Source of the DNA: Spartinivicinus poritis
GTDB taxonomy: Bacteria; Pseudomonadota; Gammaproteobacteria; Pseudomonadales; Zooshikellaceae
NCBI RefSeq assembly: GCF_028858535.1
Contig: NZ_JAPMOU010000019.1
Location: 45,295 to 109,294 of the forward strand
Reading direction: 5' to 3'
DNA: 64,000 nucleotides
Below, piece by piece: positions 27,956 through 35,746 of this stretch. The translations under genes and the position numbers were made by a program. Positions within the stretch are counted from its first letter, which is position 1, and each line of letters begins with the position of its first letter. Under the pieces are notes generated by a model. That model was not told the DNA's origin and searched no databases. It worked only from the letters and a program-made list of their open reading frames with translations.

Positions 27956-28055
27956 GTGAGTCGTCTATCCCTGACTGGTATTGGTTATACACAGCCCAGA
28001 TCCTGCAGGCAATGGGCATAACTATATCTTAGCAGTTATACCCCATATGTAGGAT

Positions 28056-29036
28056 TTATCCGAAGCGCTCAGTTTGACTGGTTGTAAACAAAATGTCTTT
28101 TAGATAATCAAAGTATGCTGTTCTAATAGAGCTACTTTCATTCACTAAATGATGTTTGGCTGTTGGGAGATAAAATACAGTTGGCTCGCTGAAAAGCTTT
28201 TGTAAAACTGGAATATTATATTGCCAGTCAACGGTTTGATCATCTTTACCCTGTATGATTATGGGTGACAAAGAAGAAGGTGGCATGTGTTCTATTCGTT
28301 TTATCCACTCTCGAAGAGCACCTAACCATTTTACAGATGAGTGGCTAGGCTGGAGAGGATCTTGATGTTTTACAAAGTGTAAAAATGTTTCATCATGAGA
28401 GTTTGGGGCAAAACTACGTTTTACATTGCTGAGTAACGAGCCAAGGAACCGGTGAGCGAGTTCAATCATGCCCCAGTTTTTTGGACGGATAAGGGGAGCA
28501 AATAAAACAATTTTGCTGAAAGGGCTGTTATTTGGGGTGAATTTTTCGGTTAAAAGATAATCAGTTATAACGGCGCCACCGGTGCTTTGCCCTAAAAGAA
28601 ACCAGGGTTTTGCAGTGGAGTCAGTTGCGATACTGATGCATTGCTTTAATGCAGTTACATAGTCTGTAAAGTCTGCAATGCAGGCTCTATTGCCTGAAGA
28701 TAAGCCATGCCCTGGTAAATCAAAGCAGACGACATTCAAATTTTGATCCAATAAAAACTTAATTAAATTACCATATAGCCCAACATGATCATAATAACCA
28801 TGTACAACAAATGCTGTGCCTTGGTTTGAAGCTTTCCAGTAATAATGGCAGGCTACTCGGTAGTGAATAGAATCAAAATAGCCCATACTATGATTGATTT
28901 CAGGATTTTCAGTGTCAAAGTCTATCCCATAAAAAGCACTATACTGTTGCTCTGCTTCTGTTAGTGGTTGAGGATTAGCCAGATGAAGTGGTTTAAGTTG
29001 AGCGCATAGTTGCTGGTTAATAATAGGGTGTTGCAT
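28056..29036 (-). CDS. Lysophospholipase-like alpha/beta hydrolase
   Basis: A 326-residue serine hydrolase with no signal peptide. The nucleophile elbow is GQSTGG at about residue 170, preceded by FDLPGHGLSSGNR typical of monoacylglycerol/lysophospholipase (Hydrolase_4) enzymes. An acidic residue in IIQGKDDQTVD and the histidine in PTAKHHLVNE complete a likely catalytic triad. The substrate is probably a lysophospholipid or monoglyceride, by family only. Confidence 0.85.
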   Translation of the reverse strand: MQHPIINQQLCAQLKPLHLANPQPLTEAEQQYSAFYGIDFDTENPEINHSMGYFDSIHYRVACHYYWKASNQGTAFVVHGYYDHVGLYGNLIKFLLDQNLNVVCFDLPGHGLSSGNRACIADFTDYVTALKQCISIATDSTAKPWFLLGQSTGGAVITDYLLTEKFTPNNSPFSKIVLFAPLIRPKNWGMIELAHRFLGSLLSNVKRSFAPNSHDETFLHFVKHQDPLQPSHSSVKWLGALREWIKRIEHMPPSSLSPIIIQGKDDQTVDWQYNIPVLQKLFSEPTVFYLPTAKHHLVNESSSIRTAYFDYLKDILFTTSQTERFG

Positions 29037-29162
29037 TATGACACCTGATTCACATGATTGGCTGAAATGGCATAGATACTATTCAAACATATGTTTGAAA
29101 TGGTTGCAAACCATGCTGCCTCTATAATATCTTGAGTTTCAATGTTTTTGATGACTAACTCG

Positions 29163-29411
29163 TTAGCGAGCAACATTTAGCTCCAACTCTTCTTTGGTAG
29201 GTACTGCGACACCATATTTTGCGTAAATTGCGTGCATTTTACCACTTTGGTGTAAGTCAGTTATGGTCTTATTTAGCTTTTTATTATCTATAAAGCTATA
29301 AGGGTGATAGTTGTCGAAAACAGTAGGCAGCACTGATTGACTAGAAGTAATTGAGCTACTAAAAGCTAAAGTCAAAAAAAACATGTAGAACAAAAAGCGG
29401 TTTTTTTTCAT
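29163..29411 (-). pseudogene. Internally deleted family 3 solute-binding protein (82 residues)
   Basis: The frame is open and keeps a full signal peptide (about 1-25), followed by an N-terminal segment with NYHPYSFIDN, typical of the start of mature binding proteins. It then jumps directly to a C-terminal helix pattern, LNKTITDLHQSGKMHAIYAKYG, normally about 200 residues later. The two ligand-binding lobes are missing, so it cannot bind solute in the usual way. Its start overlaps the end of the upstream complete paralogue by 4 bp. It is best read as a remnant of a tandem duplicate, although a small secreted product is possible. Confidence 0.65.
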
Positions 29412-30214
29412 TGTTTTATTAAATTAGTTAGCTCTGCAGCTTTATATTTAGTTAAAATAGCTTTTCGCTTGCCTGCTTTCTTAAACTTTTGATATGCGGC
29501 CTTAAATTGTTTTAATAGAGCTTCTGAATTTGGCCAAGCTTTGCTAATGCCTGCATGAAATGAACGGATAGGGCCAATCGCTTTAGGTATATAATCGATT
29601 ACTGCTTGCCACCTGGGGTTGTTTCTTAAATGGAATAGACAAACATTAACTTCACAGATAATAAGGTCTACTCGGTCATTAAATAAGTTTTTAAGATGTT
29701 GTAATTCTGGGTGTTCTAATGCAGGAGACTTTCTTGCAATAAATTCTTTATTCGCTATAGCACGTAAAAAGCTACTGTGGTAATTATATCCATCAGTATA
29801 ACCAATGCGGTAGTTAGCCAAATCTGCTAATGTTTCCCATTGTATCTGCTTTGATTTTTTTTTGAAAAACACATCAGCAATGGGAAGAATCATGTCAGTG
29901 AAGTAAAACTCCTTCTTCCTTTGCTCATTCTGAGTGAAGGTAAATAATATAGCAGCTTTACCTTGAGCGGCTGTATGGTAAGCACGCTTCCACGGTAGCG
30001 TTCGTACATTAGGCTGGTAGCCCATCTCTGTGACAACACCGGTTATAATTTCATAACTGATGCCTTTCATCTTACCCTGCTCATCAACATAATTAACAGG
30101 AGGGAAGTTGGCAAATAGCAAAGGCAACTCTTCAGTCAGGGCTGACTGGCAAGCCAAAATAGTACACAGAAAAATTATTGTTATTTTAGCCACAAACAGC
30201 TCTCTTTTGCACAT
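29408..30214 (-). CDS. Periplasmic solute-binding protein, family 3
   Basis: A 268-residue protein with signal peptide (about 8-27). Mature features are LLFANFPPVNYVDEQGKMKGISYEI at the start, WKRAYHTAAQGKAAILFTFT in the middle and DRVDLIICEVNVCLFHL in the second lobe. It is the complete member next to the truncated copy. There are no permease or ATPase genes beside it. The ligand is unknown. Confidence 0.8.
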   Translation of the reverse strand: MCKRELFVAKITIIFLCTILACQSALTEELPLLFANFPPVNYVDEQGKMKGISYEIITGVVTEMGYQPNVRTLPWKRAYHTAAQGKAAILFTFTQNEQRKKEFYFTDMILPIADVFFKKKSKQIQWETLADLANYRIGYTDGYNYHSSFLRAIANKEFIARKSPALEHPELQHLKNLFNDRVDLIICEVNVCLFHLRNNPRWQAVIDYIPKAIGPIRSFHAGISKAWPNSEALLKQFKAAYQKFKKAGKRKAILTKYKAAELTNLIKQ

Positions 30215-30374
30215 ATAACAACGCTATGAGCAGGCTCAAGATTAAGGATAGCAAGTTTGAAAGGTAAGGTTACTATTAATGCAAAGGTTTACTAATTCAT
30301 AAGATAGTTATAATTTAAATATATTCTTTGTATTGGCTATATAATAAAAAATAATTATAACAATGGAGTGTTAT

Positions 30375-31460
30375 ATGCAAAAACCAGTCAACTTCTGCTT
30401 ACCTTATGCTGTAGCCATTGTGCCTGGATTGTCTTTTGCAATTGGGGGTTGGGGCTATGGAATTTTCTTGGTTGTTTACCTTGGCTTTCCCTTACTGGAT
30501 TTTTTTATCGGTAAAACCTTTCGTAATCCTTCCTCTGATCAAGAAGCTACTCTTAGCCAGCAGTGGCGTTATGCCATGATTTTATGGGGTTATGCATTAA
30601 TTCAGTTGAGTTATTTGGCTGTTGGTAGTTATTTGGTTGAGCAGCGGCAAAACTGGTTTGATACCTGGTTTTTTGCAATGAATACAGGGCTGTTAATTGG
30701 TGCTGCCAGTATTACCGTTGCCCATGAGTTAGTCCATAAAACCAACCGGTTTGAGCGTGGGTTAGGTGGTTTTATGTTGGCGTTAGTTTGTTATGGTACT
30801 TTCAAAGTGGAACATGTGCGTGGCCATCATGTTAATGTATCTACCCCAAAAGATGCTTCTTCTGCCCGGCTGGGGCAGTCTATTTATCACTTTGTACCTC
30901 AAGCAATGATACGTAATGTTTTCAATGGTTTTCGTTTAGAAGCAAAACGATTACAACGTAAAGGTTTATCTCCATTGCATTGGCGCAATGAAGTACTTGG
31001 TTGGACGTTATTAAGTGTTGTAGTTGCTGTTGCCTGCTTATTATTAACTGGTGCTCATGGTTTGGTTTTCTTTTTAGTCAGCAGTTTTTTTGCTGTGCTG
31101 GCTTTAGAAATCGTCAATTATGTTGAGCATTATGGCTTAGAGCGACGGCAACTGGCCAATGGGCGTTATGAACGAGTGAGCCCCCTACATTCCTGGAATG
31201 CTAGTGAAAAATTGGCCAATGCTGGCATTTATAATTTGCAGCGCCACTCTGACCATCATGCATTCCCAACCCGTCGCTATCAAATATTACGTCACTATGA
31301 TCAAAGCCCGCAGTTACCTACCAGCTATGGTGGTATGATTATCCTGGCTTTGTTTCCACCTCTATGGCACAAAGTGATGGACCCACTGGCCAAAGAGCAT
31401 ATGGAAAAACTCCAGCAGTCAGAACCCGATCCAGTGGACTTTGAGTATAAAATAGGATAA
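30375..31460 (+). CDS. alkB: AlkB-type alkane 1-monooxygenase
   Basis: A 361-residue integral-membrane non-haem di-iron enzyme that hydroxylates terminal carbons of alkanes, using rubredoxin as electron donor. All histidine boxes are present: HELVHK, EHVRGHH and LQRHSDHH, plus the family signature NYVEHYGLER. Several membrane helices lie in the first 130 residues and at about 210-250. The ATG at 30375 has GGAG 5 bp upstream. An ATG 12 bp earlier overlaps that site and is less likely. No rubredoxin or regulator gene is adjacent. The motif set is characteristic of AlkB. Confidence 0.92.
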   Translation: MQKPVNFCLPYAVAIVPGLSFAIGGWGYGIFLVVYLGFPLLDFFIGKTFRNPSSDQEATLSQQWRYAMILWGYALIQLSYLAVGSYLVEQRQNWFDTWFFAMNTGLLIGAASITVAHELVHKTNRFERGLGGFMLALVCYGTFKVEHVRGHHVNVSTPKDASSARLGQSIYHFVPQAMIRNVFNGFRLEAKRLQRKGLSPLHWRNEVLGWTLLSVVVAVACLLLTGAHGLVFFLVSSFFAVLALEIVNYVEHYGLERRQLANGRYERVSPLHSWNASEKLANAGIYNLQRHSDHHAFPTRRYQILRHYDQSPQLPTSYGGMIILALFPPLWHKVMDPLAKEHMEKLQQSEPDPVDFEYKIG

Positions 31461-31687
31461 GTCTAAATCTGTTATTTTGTGTTTGGCTTGTTATAAGCTG
31501 ATGTCTATGTATAGATAGTGAGCATATTTTAATATGTCTGTTGCTACTGTTTGACCAGTGGTTGTGATTCATTCAGAATCTGTTGTCCGATAATACTTTG
31601 ATGGTCGTGTTGTTTTGAAACTGAATAGCTGTATCAGCTCTCAAGACATCAAAGATATAGACTATCAGCAATAGGTTGAGCAGTAAG

Positions 31688-32053
31688 ATGAAAAAAGCAA
31701 ATATTCTGACAGCAGCAACGCTATCCCTGCTAATAGGTGGTTGTACAACCACAGGAAATTTCAATATACCCGAGAATAGTGAACTGTATATTTACAATCG
31801 AGCAGAACCTGTAGAAATGCAAGATAATGGTGATGTAACTACTAGGCCATTTTTCTGGACAGCCGCAGGGATACCACCAGGTGGTGGTATCCCCTATCGG
31901 TTAGAGCAAAATGGACAAGTGATTAAGCAGGGTAGATTGCGTACCAAGTTTAGGGTTGTGTCAGCGTTTTGGCCTCCTTTTGCTGCGATTTATTGGCCAA
32001 TGGGTTTTAACCCAGATATTACTTATGATTTGATAAATGATACGCAAGAATAA
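31688..32053 (+). CDS. Small putative lipoprotein
   Basis: A 121-residue protein with a lipoprotein signal (lipobox LIGGC). The mature part has short beta-rich stretches, a glycine/proline-rich turn (GIPPGGGIPYR) and an aromatic segment, AFWPPFAAIYWPMGF, near the C-terminus, possibly membrane-associated. No family was recognised. It is the last chromosomal gene before the tail cluster and is followed by a strong terminator. Confidence 0.65.
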   Translation: MKKANILTAATLSLLIGGCTTTGNFNIPENSELYIYNRAEPVEMQDNGDVTTRPFFWTAAGIPPGGGIPYRLEQNGQVIKQGRLRTKFRVVSAFWPPFAAIYWPMGFNPDITYDLINDTQE

Positions 32054-32084
32054 AACTGGATTTTAGCTAGATAGTATTTTTCAA

Positions 32085-32132
32085 CAATAGGATATGTTTC
32101 ATTTGTTTGCTGTTGATATCCTATTGTTTTTT
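32085..32132 (+). terminator. Terminator at the left edge of the tail cluster
   Basis: Arms CAATAGGATAT / ATATCCTATTG (32085-32095, 32116-32126) followed by TTTTTTT. It ends the lipoprotein transcript and lies between it and the convergent fibre cassette. Confidence 0.75.
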
Positions 32133-32167
32133 TATCTGTATCCTAAAAAATCTTCATCAAAGAAACT

Positions 32168-32506
32168 TTATAATTTTGGTATATCTGGCCATACAACTTC
32201 ATTAGGGTTCGAATAGGTTTGTGGAATTTCTCTGAGTCGTTGACGATAGATCTTGAACTGCTCTTTTAGTTTTTTTTCTTCTTTGGTCCTTAATAAGGTA
32301 TCTGGAAGTTGAGTCCAGTCAGTTAGACGTAATCGTTCATTTCTTTTTTGTCGAAAGCTGTTCCAGTAGTGTTTATGATAGGCTTCATCATATAGCGCTT
32401 TGGCTTTGTTAGCCTCAAAACCCATTTCAACTAATGTATTAATATCGGCAGGTACATTATAGAGTGTATGGCCGCTAGGCTTGATTAAAGTATCAATATA
32501 TAACAT
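32168..32506 (-). CDS. Phage tail assembly chaperone-like protein (alternative fibre cassette)
   Basis: A 112-residue protein with the pattern of phage tail assembly chaperones encoded after fibre genes: an R-x-x-R-N-E-R-L-R segment followed by DWTQLPDTLL, then YRQRLREIPQTYSNP and a terminal VVWPDIPKL. The arrangement 'start-TDWTQLPD-LR-IP' is characteristic. It lies downstream of the reverse-strand fibre genes and would assist folding or attachment of that fibre. The family assignment is from pattern recognition. Confidence 0.75.
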   Translation of the reverse strand: MLYIDTLIKPSGHTLYNVPADINTLVEMGFEANKAKALYDEAYHKHYWNSFRQKRNERLRLTDWTQLPDTLLRTKEEKKLKEQFKIYRQRLREIPQTYSNPNEVVWPDIPKL

Positions 32507-32518
32507 TTTATTATCCTT

Positions 32519-33295
32519 TTAGCTTAATTGATATGGTATAGCTGTTGCACTATCTTGTCCGTTTAATGGATAGTCTTCACCTAGCAGAGAGTCTGTCTTC
32601 AGAAGAGGTTTGACATAATAAGATATTTCCCATTTATTTTCTGCAGAAAAATGAGTGTAAATGGTTCTCTCTTCATTCGCTTTGAGATAGTCAAGTGAAT
32701 TAACCCCATTGTGAGTAAATATATAGCTAAGGCCTCCCCGTAAGTAACATCCACTAAAAACTCTACTTTCAACAAACTGATCTTTTTCATGACCTGAATA
32801 TATTGGATATGTGCCATCAACGTTTGAAATAAAACAATTGAATCCAAAAGAAACTTTGCGAATAGTATGCCTATAAGTTTGTCTCAGTCTTTTTATTGTT
32901 AAGTAGTTAGCATCACCACTCCATGGGTATGCATTACCTTCTAGTTGACATAGTAAGCCTGCTACATGAGGTTTTCCACCGTCTTTGAAAGGGTCTAGTT
33001 TTTGGTCTCTTGTATAATTGCGTGATATGGTAACATTTCCATTTGGTTTTGTATTACCAGGGAAGCGCCACCAAACAGGATAAAATTTATCTGTATCTAG
33101 GTGCGTAAGATCTATTATTTCCTCATAACGGGGTTCGCCATTAATATCTTTAGCTTCGGCTGATGCTTTCCATCCGTTTAGTTTTTGAATAGTATCATTA
33201 AGTTTACTATCAATTCCTTTTATCTTTTCATCTACGATAGTTGTCAACCGATTTGATGCTTCAACCAGGCGACTAATGTCCTGTTCTAATGCCAT
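32519..33295 (-). CDS. Putative tail fibre/receptor-binding protein (alternative cassette)
   Basis: A 258-residue protein. The first 60 residues form a short coiled-coil typical of phage fibre shafts (LVEASNRLTTIVDEKI then KLNDTIQKLNG). The remainder is a beta-rich, aromatic domain with no motif I recognise, which could be the receptor-binding tip. It lies 4 bp after the gene with the fibre N-terminal domain and 12 bp before the assembly chaperone gene. A fibre split into two polypeptides, anchor and tip, is inferred. Confidence 0.65.
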   Translation of the reverse strand: MALEQDISRLVEASNRLTTIVDEKIKGIDSKLNDTIQKLNGWKASAEAKDINGEPRYEEIIDLTHLDTDKFYPVWWRFPGNTKPNGNVTISRNYTRDQKLDPFKDGGKPHVAGLLCQLEGNAYPWSGDANYLTIKRLRQTYRHTIRKVSFGFNCFISNVDGTYPIYSGHEKDQFVESRVFSGCYLRGGLSYIFTHNGVNSLDYLKANEERTIYTHFSAENKWEISYYVKPLLKTDSLLGEDYPLNGQDSATAIPYQLS

Positions 33296-33299
33296 AAGA

Positions 33300-33824
33300 C
33301 TAAATCACTCCTTTTTCCAGTAAAATAAATTTTTGTTTGATATATCGATACATATTTGTTATTTCAGCCGTCGCCATTTTGGCGAGTTCTGGGGCGATTA
33401 GAATATTCAAGTCTACTCCTTGGTCTTTTATGGTCACCTTATTGGCAGGCAGCGCTGTTAATGCCAAGTCGAAGGCCAGTAGTAAATCAACCTCTGGTGA
33501 TTTATAGGCCAGTGCTTTAGTTGGATGTGAATAGACGGCAAATAAAGTACCATCTTCTAAGTAAAAACCAACTTCTTTTACCCAGTAACTTTTGTCGCTG
33601 TCTTCAAGAATATTAAGGTGCAACTGGTGTTTACCGACCTTTCTGCCACTGGCTATGCCTATGGTATTTTTTACTTCTTTTAACCTGGTTTGATTAGGTT
33701 TTGGTGTATAACCTGCTGTACCTAAACTGACTTTGGTAATTTTTGCTGCTAAGCCATTATTATCTGCATTAAATACAGCTTGTAACCCCTGGTCAGTAAT
33801 TACCGGAGTGAGTATTGTGCTCAC
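33300..33824 (-). CDS. Tail-collar fibre N-terminal domain protein (alternative cassette)
   Basis: A 174-residue protein resembling the N-terminal baseplate-anchoring domain of P2/Mu-type tail fibres: TPVITDQGLQAVFNA at the start, KITKVSLGTAGY, then VKEVGFYLEDGTLFAVYSHP, comparable to the ITEFGLYDD...GKYPK segments in the two forward-strand fibres. It stops after this domain without a distal shaft; the next gene may provide the tip. A palindromic repeat cluster separates it from its gpI gene. Confidence 0.7.
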   Translation of the reverse strand: MSTILTPVITDQGLQAVFNADNNGLAAKITKVSLGTAGYTPKPNQTRLKEVKNTIGIASGRKVGKHQLHLNILEDSDKSYWVKEVGFYLEDGTLFAVYSHPTKALAYKSPEVDLLLAFDLALTALPANKVTIKDQGVDLNILIAPELAKMATAEITNMYRYIKQKFILLEKGVI

Positions 33825-33880
33825 ACATTTTTCTCCTTTTTATATATAATGCCCTATGATTGTTAAAAACACCGCTTATG

Positions 33881-34170
33881 CCCCCTCTCCCTCTGGGAGA
33901 GGGCTGGGGTGAGGGTGTCGCAAAAGTTACTTCCCCCCTTTAATAAAGGGGGGCTAGGGGGGATTTAAATGGATCAGGGTTATAAACCATCTTTGCCTTA
34001 TTTGTATGTAAAAATCCCCCTCAATCCCCCTTTTGCAAAGGGGGGAGCTCGATTGTGCTATAGTTCTAATGCCCCTGTTTTTGACAGCAGTTTTAGAATA
34101 CCCTGTTACTTCATATTTACTCTCCAGAACCCTTTCGCGACACCCACTTTGGGAGGGGGCCGGGGTGAAG
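33881..34170. repeat. Palindromic G/C-run repeat cluster between gpI2 and its fibre gene
   Basis: A tandem set of palindromes with C-run/G-run arms (for example CCCTCTCC / GGGAGAGGG). The internal element 33929-34049 contains a 36-bp segment (33997-34032) that is the exact reverse complement of 41350-41385 in the forward fibre cassette. It also has outer arms around CCCCCCTT / AAGGGGGG. Related palindromes lie at 41300-41455, 45705-45912 and 50137-50218. Confidence 0.8.
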
Positions 34171-34194
34171 AACGATGGTAACAAAGCTTAAAAA

Positions 34195-34887
34195 TCATTC
34201 GCGAAGAGTATAGTATCTTGCCACACTCATGGGGCGTCTCGTCAGGTGAAATATTGCACTTAAGTTATTTTTATAACTTGAATTTTCAACTTGTAATTGA
34301 CAACTGTTGCGGCCAACTTGCTGCCAGCCACCACTTACACTGCCAACAAGAAAAGTATTTTGTAGCCTGGCACCAGTATAAAGCTGATATTGGCTTCGTT
34401 CTGGCTTGACTTTATCAATTGCCTGTTTAATTGCTAGGTATAGTTCAGGGTTTAAAAAAGTTTCGTGGCTGGTATAAGGGTTTTCGTTGGCCCATGCGAT
34501 TAAAATAAAAGTATGAGGCTTGGGTTGATTATTATTTTCAAAAAGGGGGGCAATACTTATATCATCACGGTCTTGAAACCACTCGATAAAATCCAGCGAA
34601 ACCCCTAATGGTTTAACTGCACGTTTTACTGCTCCTACTGTACCTTTATAACGATGTACTGAAATAGCTTGTTGAATTTTTTCCCGTTTGGTTCGCTCTG
34701 TCCAATTATGGTCCCAAGAATCAACTGATAAAGACCAGGCAAGCCAAGGTAATAGCTCGCTGGGGCAGGTTGCGGGGTTCCATAGGTTGCCTAATTCTGA
34801 AGGTACTTCAGTTGCTCTGGTGATAATCGCTTCTAACTTCTGTTCTAGCAGATCAGTATTGGGAGGCAGTAGGTGTTTATTTTCCAT
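34195..34887 (-). CDS. Second gpI-like baseplate protein (tail protein I family)
   Basis: A 230-residue paralogue of the cluster's main gpI. Shared features are the N-terminal LLPPNTDLLEQKLEAI, CPSELLPWLAWSLSVDSWD (typical Tail_P2_I motif) and VHRYKGTVGAVKRAV. The C-terminal 70 residues differ. gpI links baseplate wedge to fibre. A Mor-type palindrome/promoter lies 72 bp upstream, reading into this gene. The last codons and stop overlap the right end of a TATACCC-type repeat element (34197-34212), so the element supplies the stop. Presence of a second gpI with its own fibre genes suggests alternative host specificity. Confidence 0.8.
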   Translation of the reverse strand: MENKHLLPPNTDLLEQKLEAIITRATEVPSELGNLWNPATCPSELLPWLAWSLSVDSWDHNWTERTKREKIQQAISVHRYKGTVGAVKRAVKPLGVSLDFIEWFQDRDDISIAPLFENNNQPKPHTFILIAWANENPYTSHETFLNPELYLAIKQAIDKVKPERSQYQLYTGARLQNTFLVGSVSGGWQQVGRNSCQLQVENSSYKNNLSAIFHLTRRPMSVARYYTLRE

Positions 34888-34932
34888 ACTAGTAAGTCTT
34901 TCTCCAGTAAAAATGAGTTGATTTACTACAGA

Positions 34933-34980
34933 AGATTACGGGAATTAACGCTGAACAGTCAGGTGAAAAATTTCACCTGA
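34933..34980 (-). promoter_or_regulatory. Mor-type palindrome plus -10 promoter for the gpI2-fibre cassette
   Basis: A perfect palindrome with arms TCAGGTGAAA and TTTCACCTGA around 2 bases (34959-34980). On the reverse strand, exactly 20 bases separate it from TAATCT (34933-34938), a -10-like hexamer; there is no -35 hexamer at the usual distance. The layout is the same as at 37599 and 43866. Confidence 0.65.
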
Positions 34981-35026
34981 TATTAGTTGCTATAAAAGGC
35001 TAAAGTGAGCAACTTAAGAGGAGGGA

Positions 35027-35230
35027 TCAGTTGTCTTGAGCTGCTTTTTCTTTGTTGGTCATAATACGCACGATCAGCCTGGCAAATACAGTAAATAAAA
35101 TAAGCGGATAGCCTAAGCTAATATTGCCAGCAAATCGTAGAGCAGTTGGGTCTTGGAATAATTGATAGGCAAAAATACCAATGCCTGCCATACCGGAAAG
35201 AACGGTGAGAGTGCCAAGTAGTGTTTTCAT
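35027..35230 (-). CDS. Small two-helix membrane protein
   Basis: A 67-residue protein with two likely transmembrane helices (about 4-22 and 30-52) and a charged C-terminus (TNKEKAAQDN). ATG 35230 is preferred over a TTG 12 bp earlier. It is divergent from the next gene and lies inside the tail cluster. A holin-like role is possible from size and topology, but nothing specific supports it. Confidence 0.5.
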   Translation of the reverse strand: MKTLLGTLTVLSGMAGIGIFAYQLFQDPTALRFAGNISLGYPLILFTVFARLIVRIMTNKEKAAQDN

Positions 35231-35297
35231 CTTACAACCCAAAGTATCATAATAATGGATAGATATTATACTGTCTTGATGACGTAGGAGAAATGAC

Positions 35298-35582
35298 TTG
35301 TTACAACTTGGCCCAAACCTGATTCAATTTCAAACAGTTAAAGAGCTTACTGAGCATTGTCCGGCAGCAAAGGAAATTCAACAAGAGCTAACCAATGTCA
35401 ATCAGCAAACAGGGATAAAATGGGTGTTTGCGAATGGTTTTTGGGATCAGGCAAAAAACAAATGTAGTGTGATTTATCACCACTCTGATGAGCCAGCCAA
35501 TGAAGAGTACCAGCTCACTGTGTTTGCGAAGCAAGCTGGGAATAGCTGGCAAGTTAGTCATCAACTAAAGCAGCCAAATTGA
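35298..35582 (+). CDS. Hypothetical 94-residue protein
   Basis: A frame starting with TTG, with TAGGAG 7 bp upstream. There is no signal peptide or membrane segment. It contains GIKWVFANGFWDQAKNKC and a Gln/Lys-rich C-terminus ending LKQPN. I do not recognise it. It lies between the small membrane protein and the repressor. It may be cargo or a chromosomal gene trapped in the cluster. Confidence 0.45.
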   Translation: MLQLGPNLIQFQTVKELTEHCPAAKEIQQELTNVNQQTGIKWVFANGFWDQAKNKCSVIYHHSDEPANEEYQLTVFAKQAGNSWQVSHQLKQPN

Positions 35583-35676
35583 AAGCATGATTAATTTAGT
35601 TAAAACTTAAAAACTTTAAGTTTTAATTTGATTGGTGGTCTGTGAGTGAAGTTATTTCTGATTTTGTGCATAGACC

Positions 35677-35739
35677 ACTAGGAGCCTGTCTGAGAATAGA
35701 AACCGTAGTAGGTTCTCTATTCTCAGACAGGCTCCTAGT
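35677..35739. repeat. 63-bp near-perfect palindrome
   Basis: Arms begin ACTAGGAGCCTGTCTGAGAA and end with the reverse complement; 22 bp pair perfectly, then about 6 more with a single-base bulge, around a 6-base loop. It ends 7 bp before the repressor gene's stop codon. It may be a bidirectional terminator or the folded ends of a deleted mobile element. It contains no gene. Confidence 0.75.
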
Positions 35740-35746
35740 GCTGTAT

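Noticed and set aside
33954..34184. Short frames through the G/C-run repeats
   Set aside because: They encode only repeat-derived sequence (Pro/Gly-rich) on both strands and are not preceded by ribosome sites.
34242..34263. A further Mor-type palindrome within the gpI2 coding end
   Set aside because: One arm matches TCAGGTGAAA but the other only partly (7 of 10), there is no TAAnnT at 20 bases, and the sequence encodes the conserved gpI2 C-terminal region.
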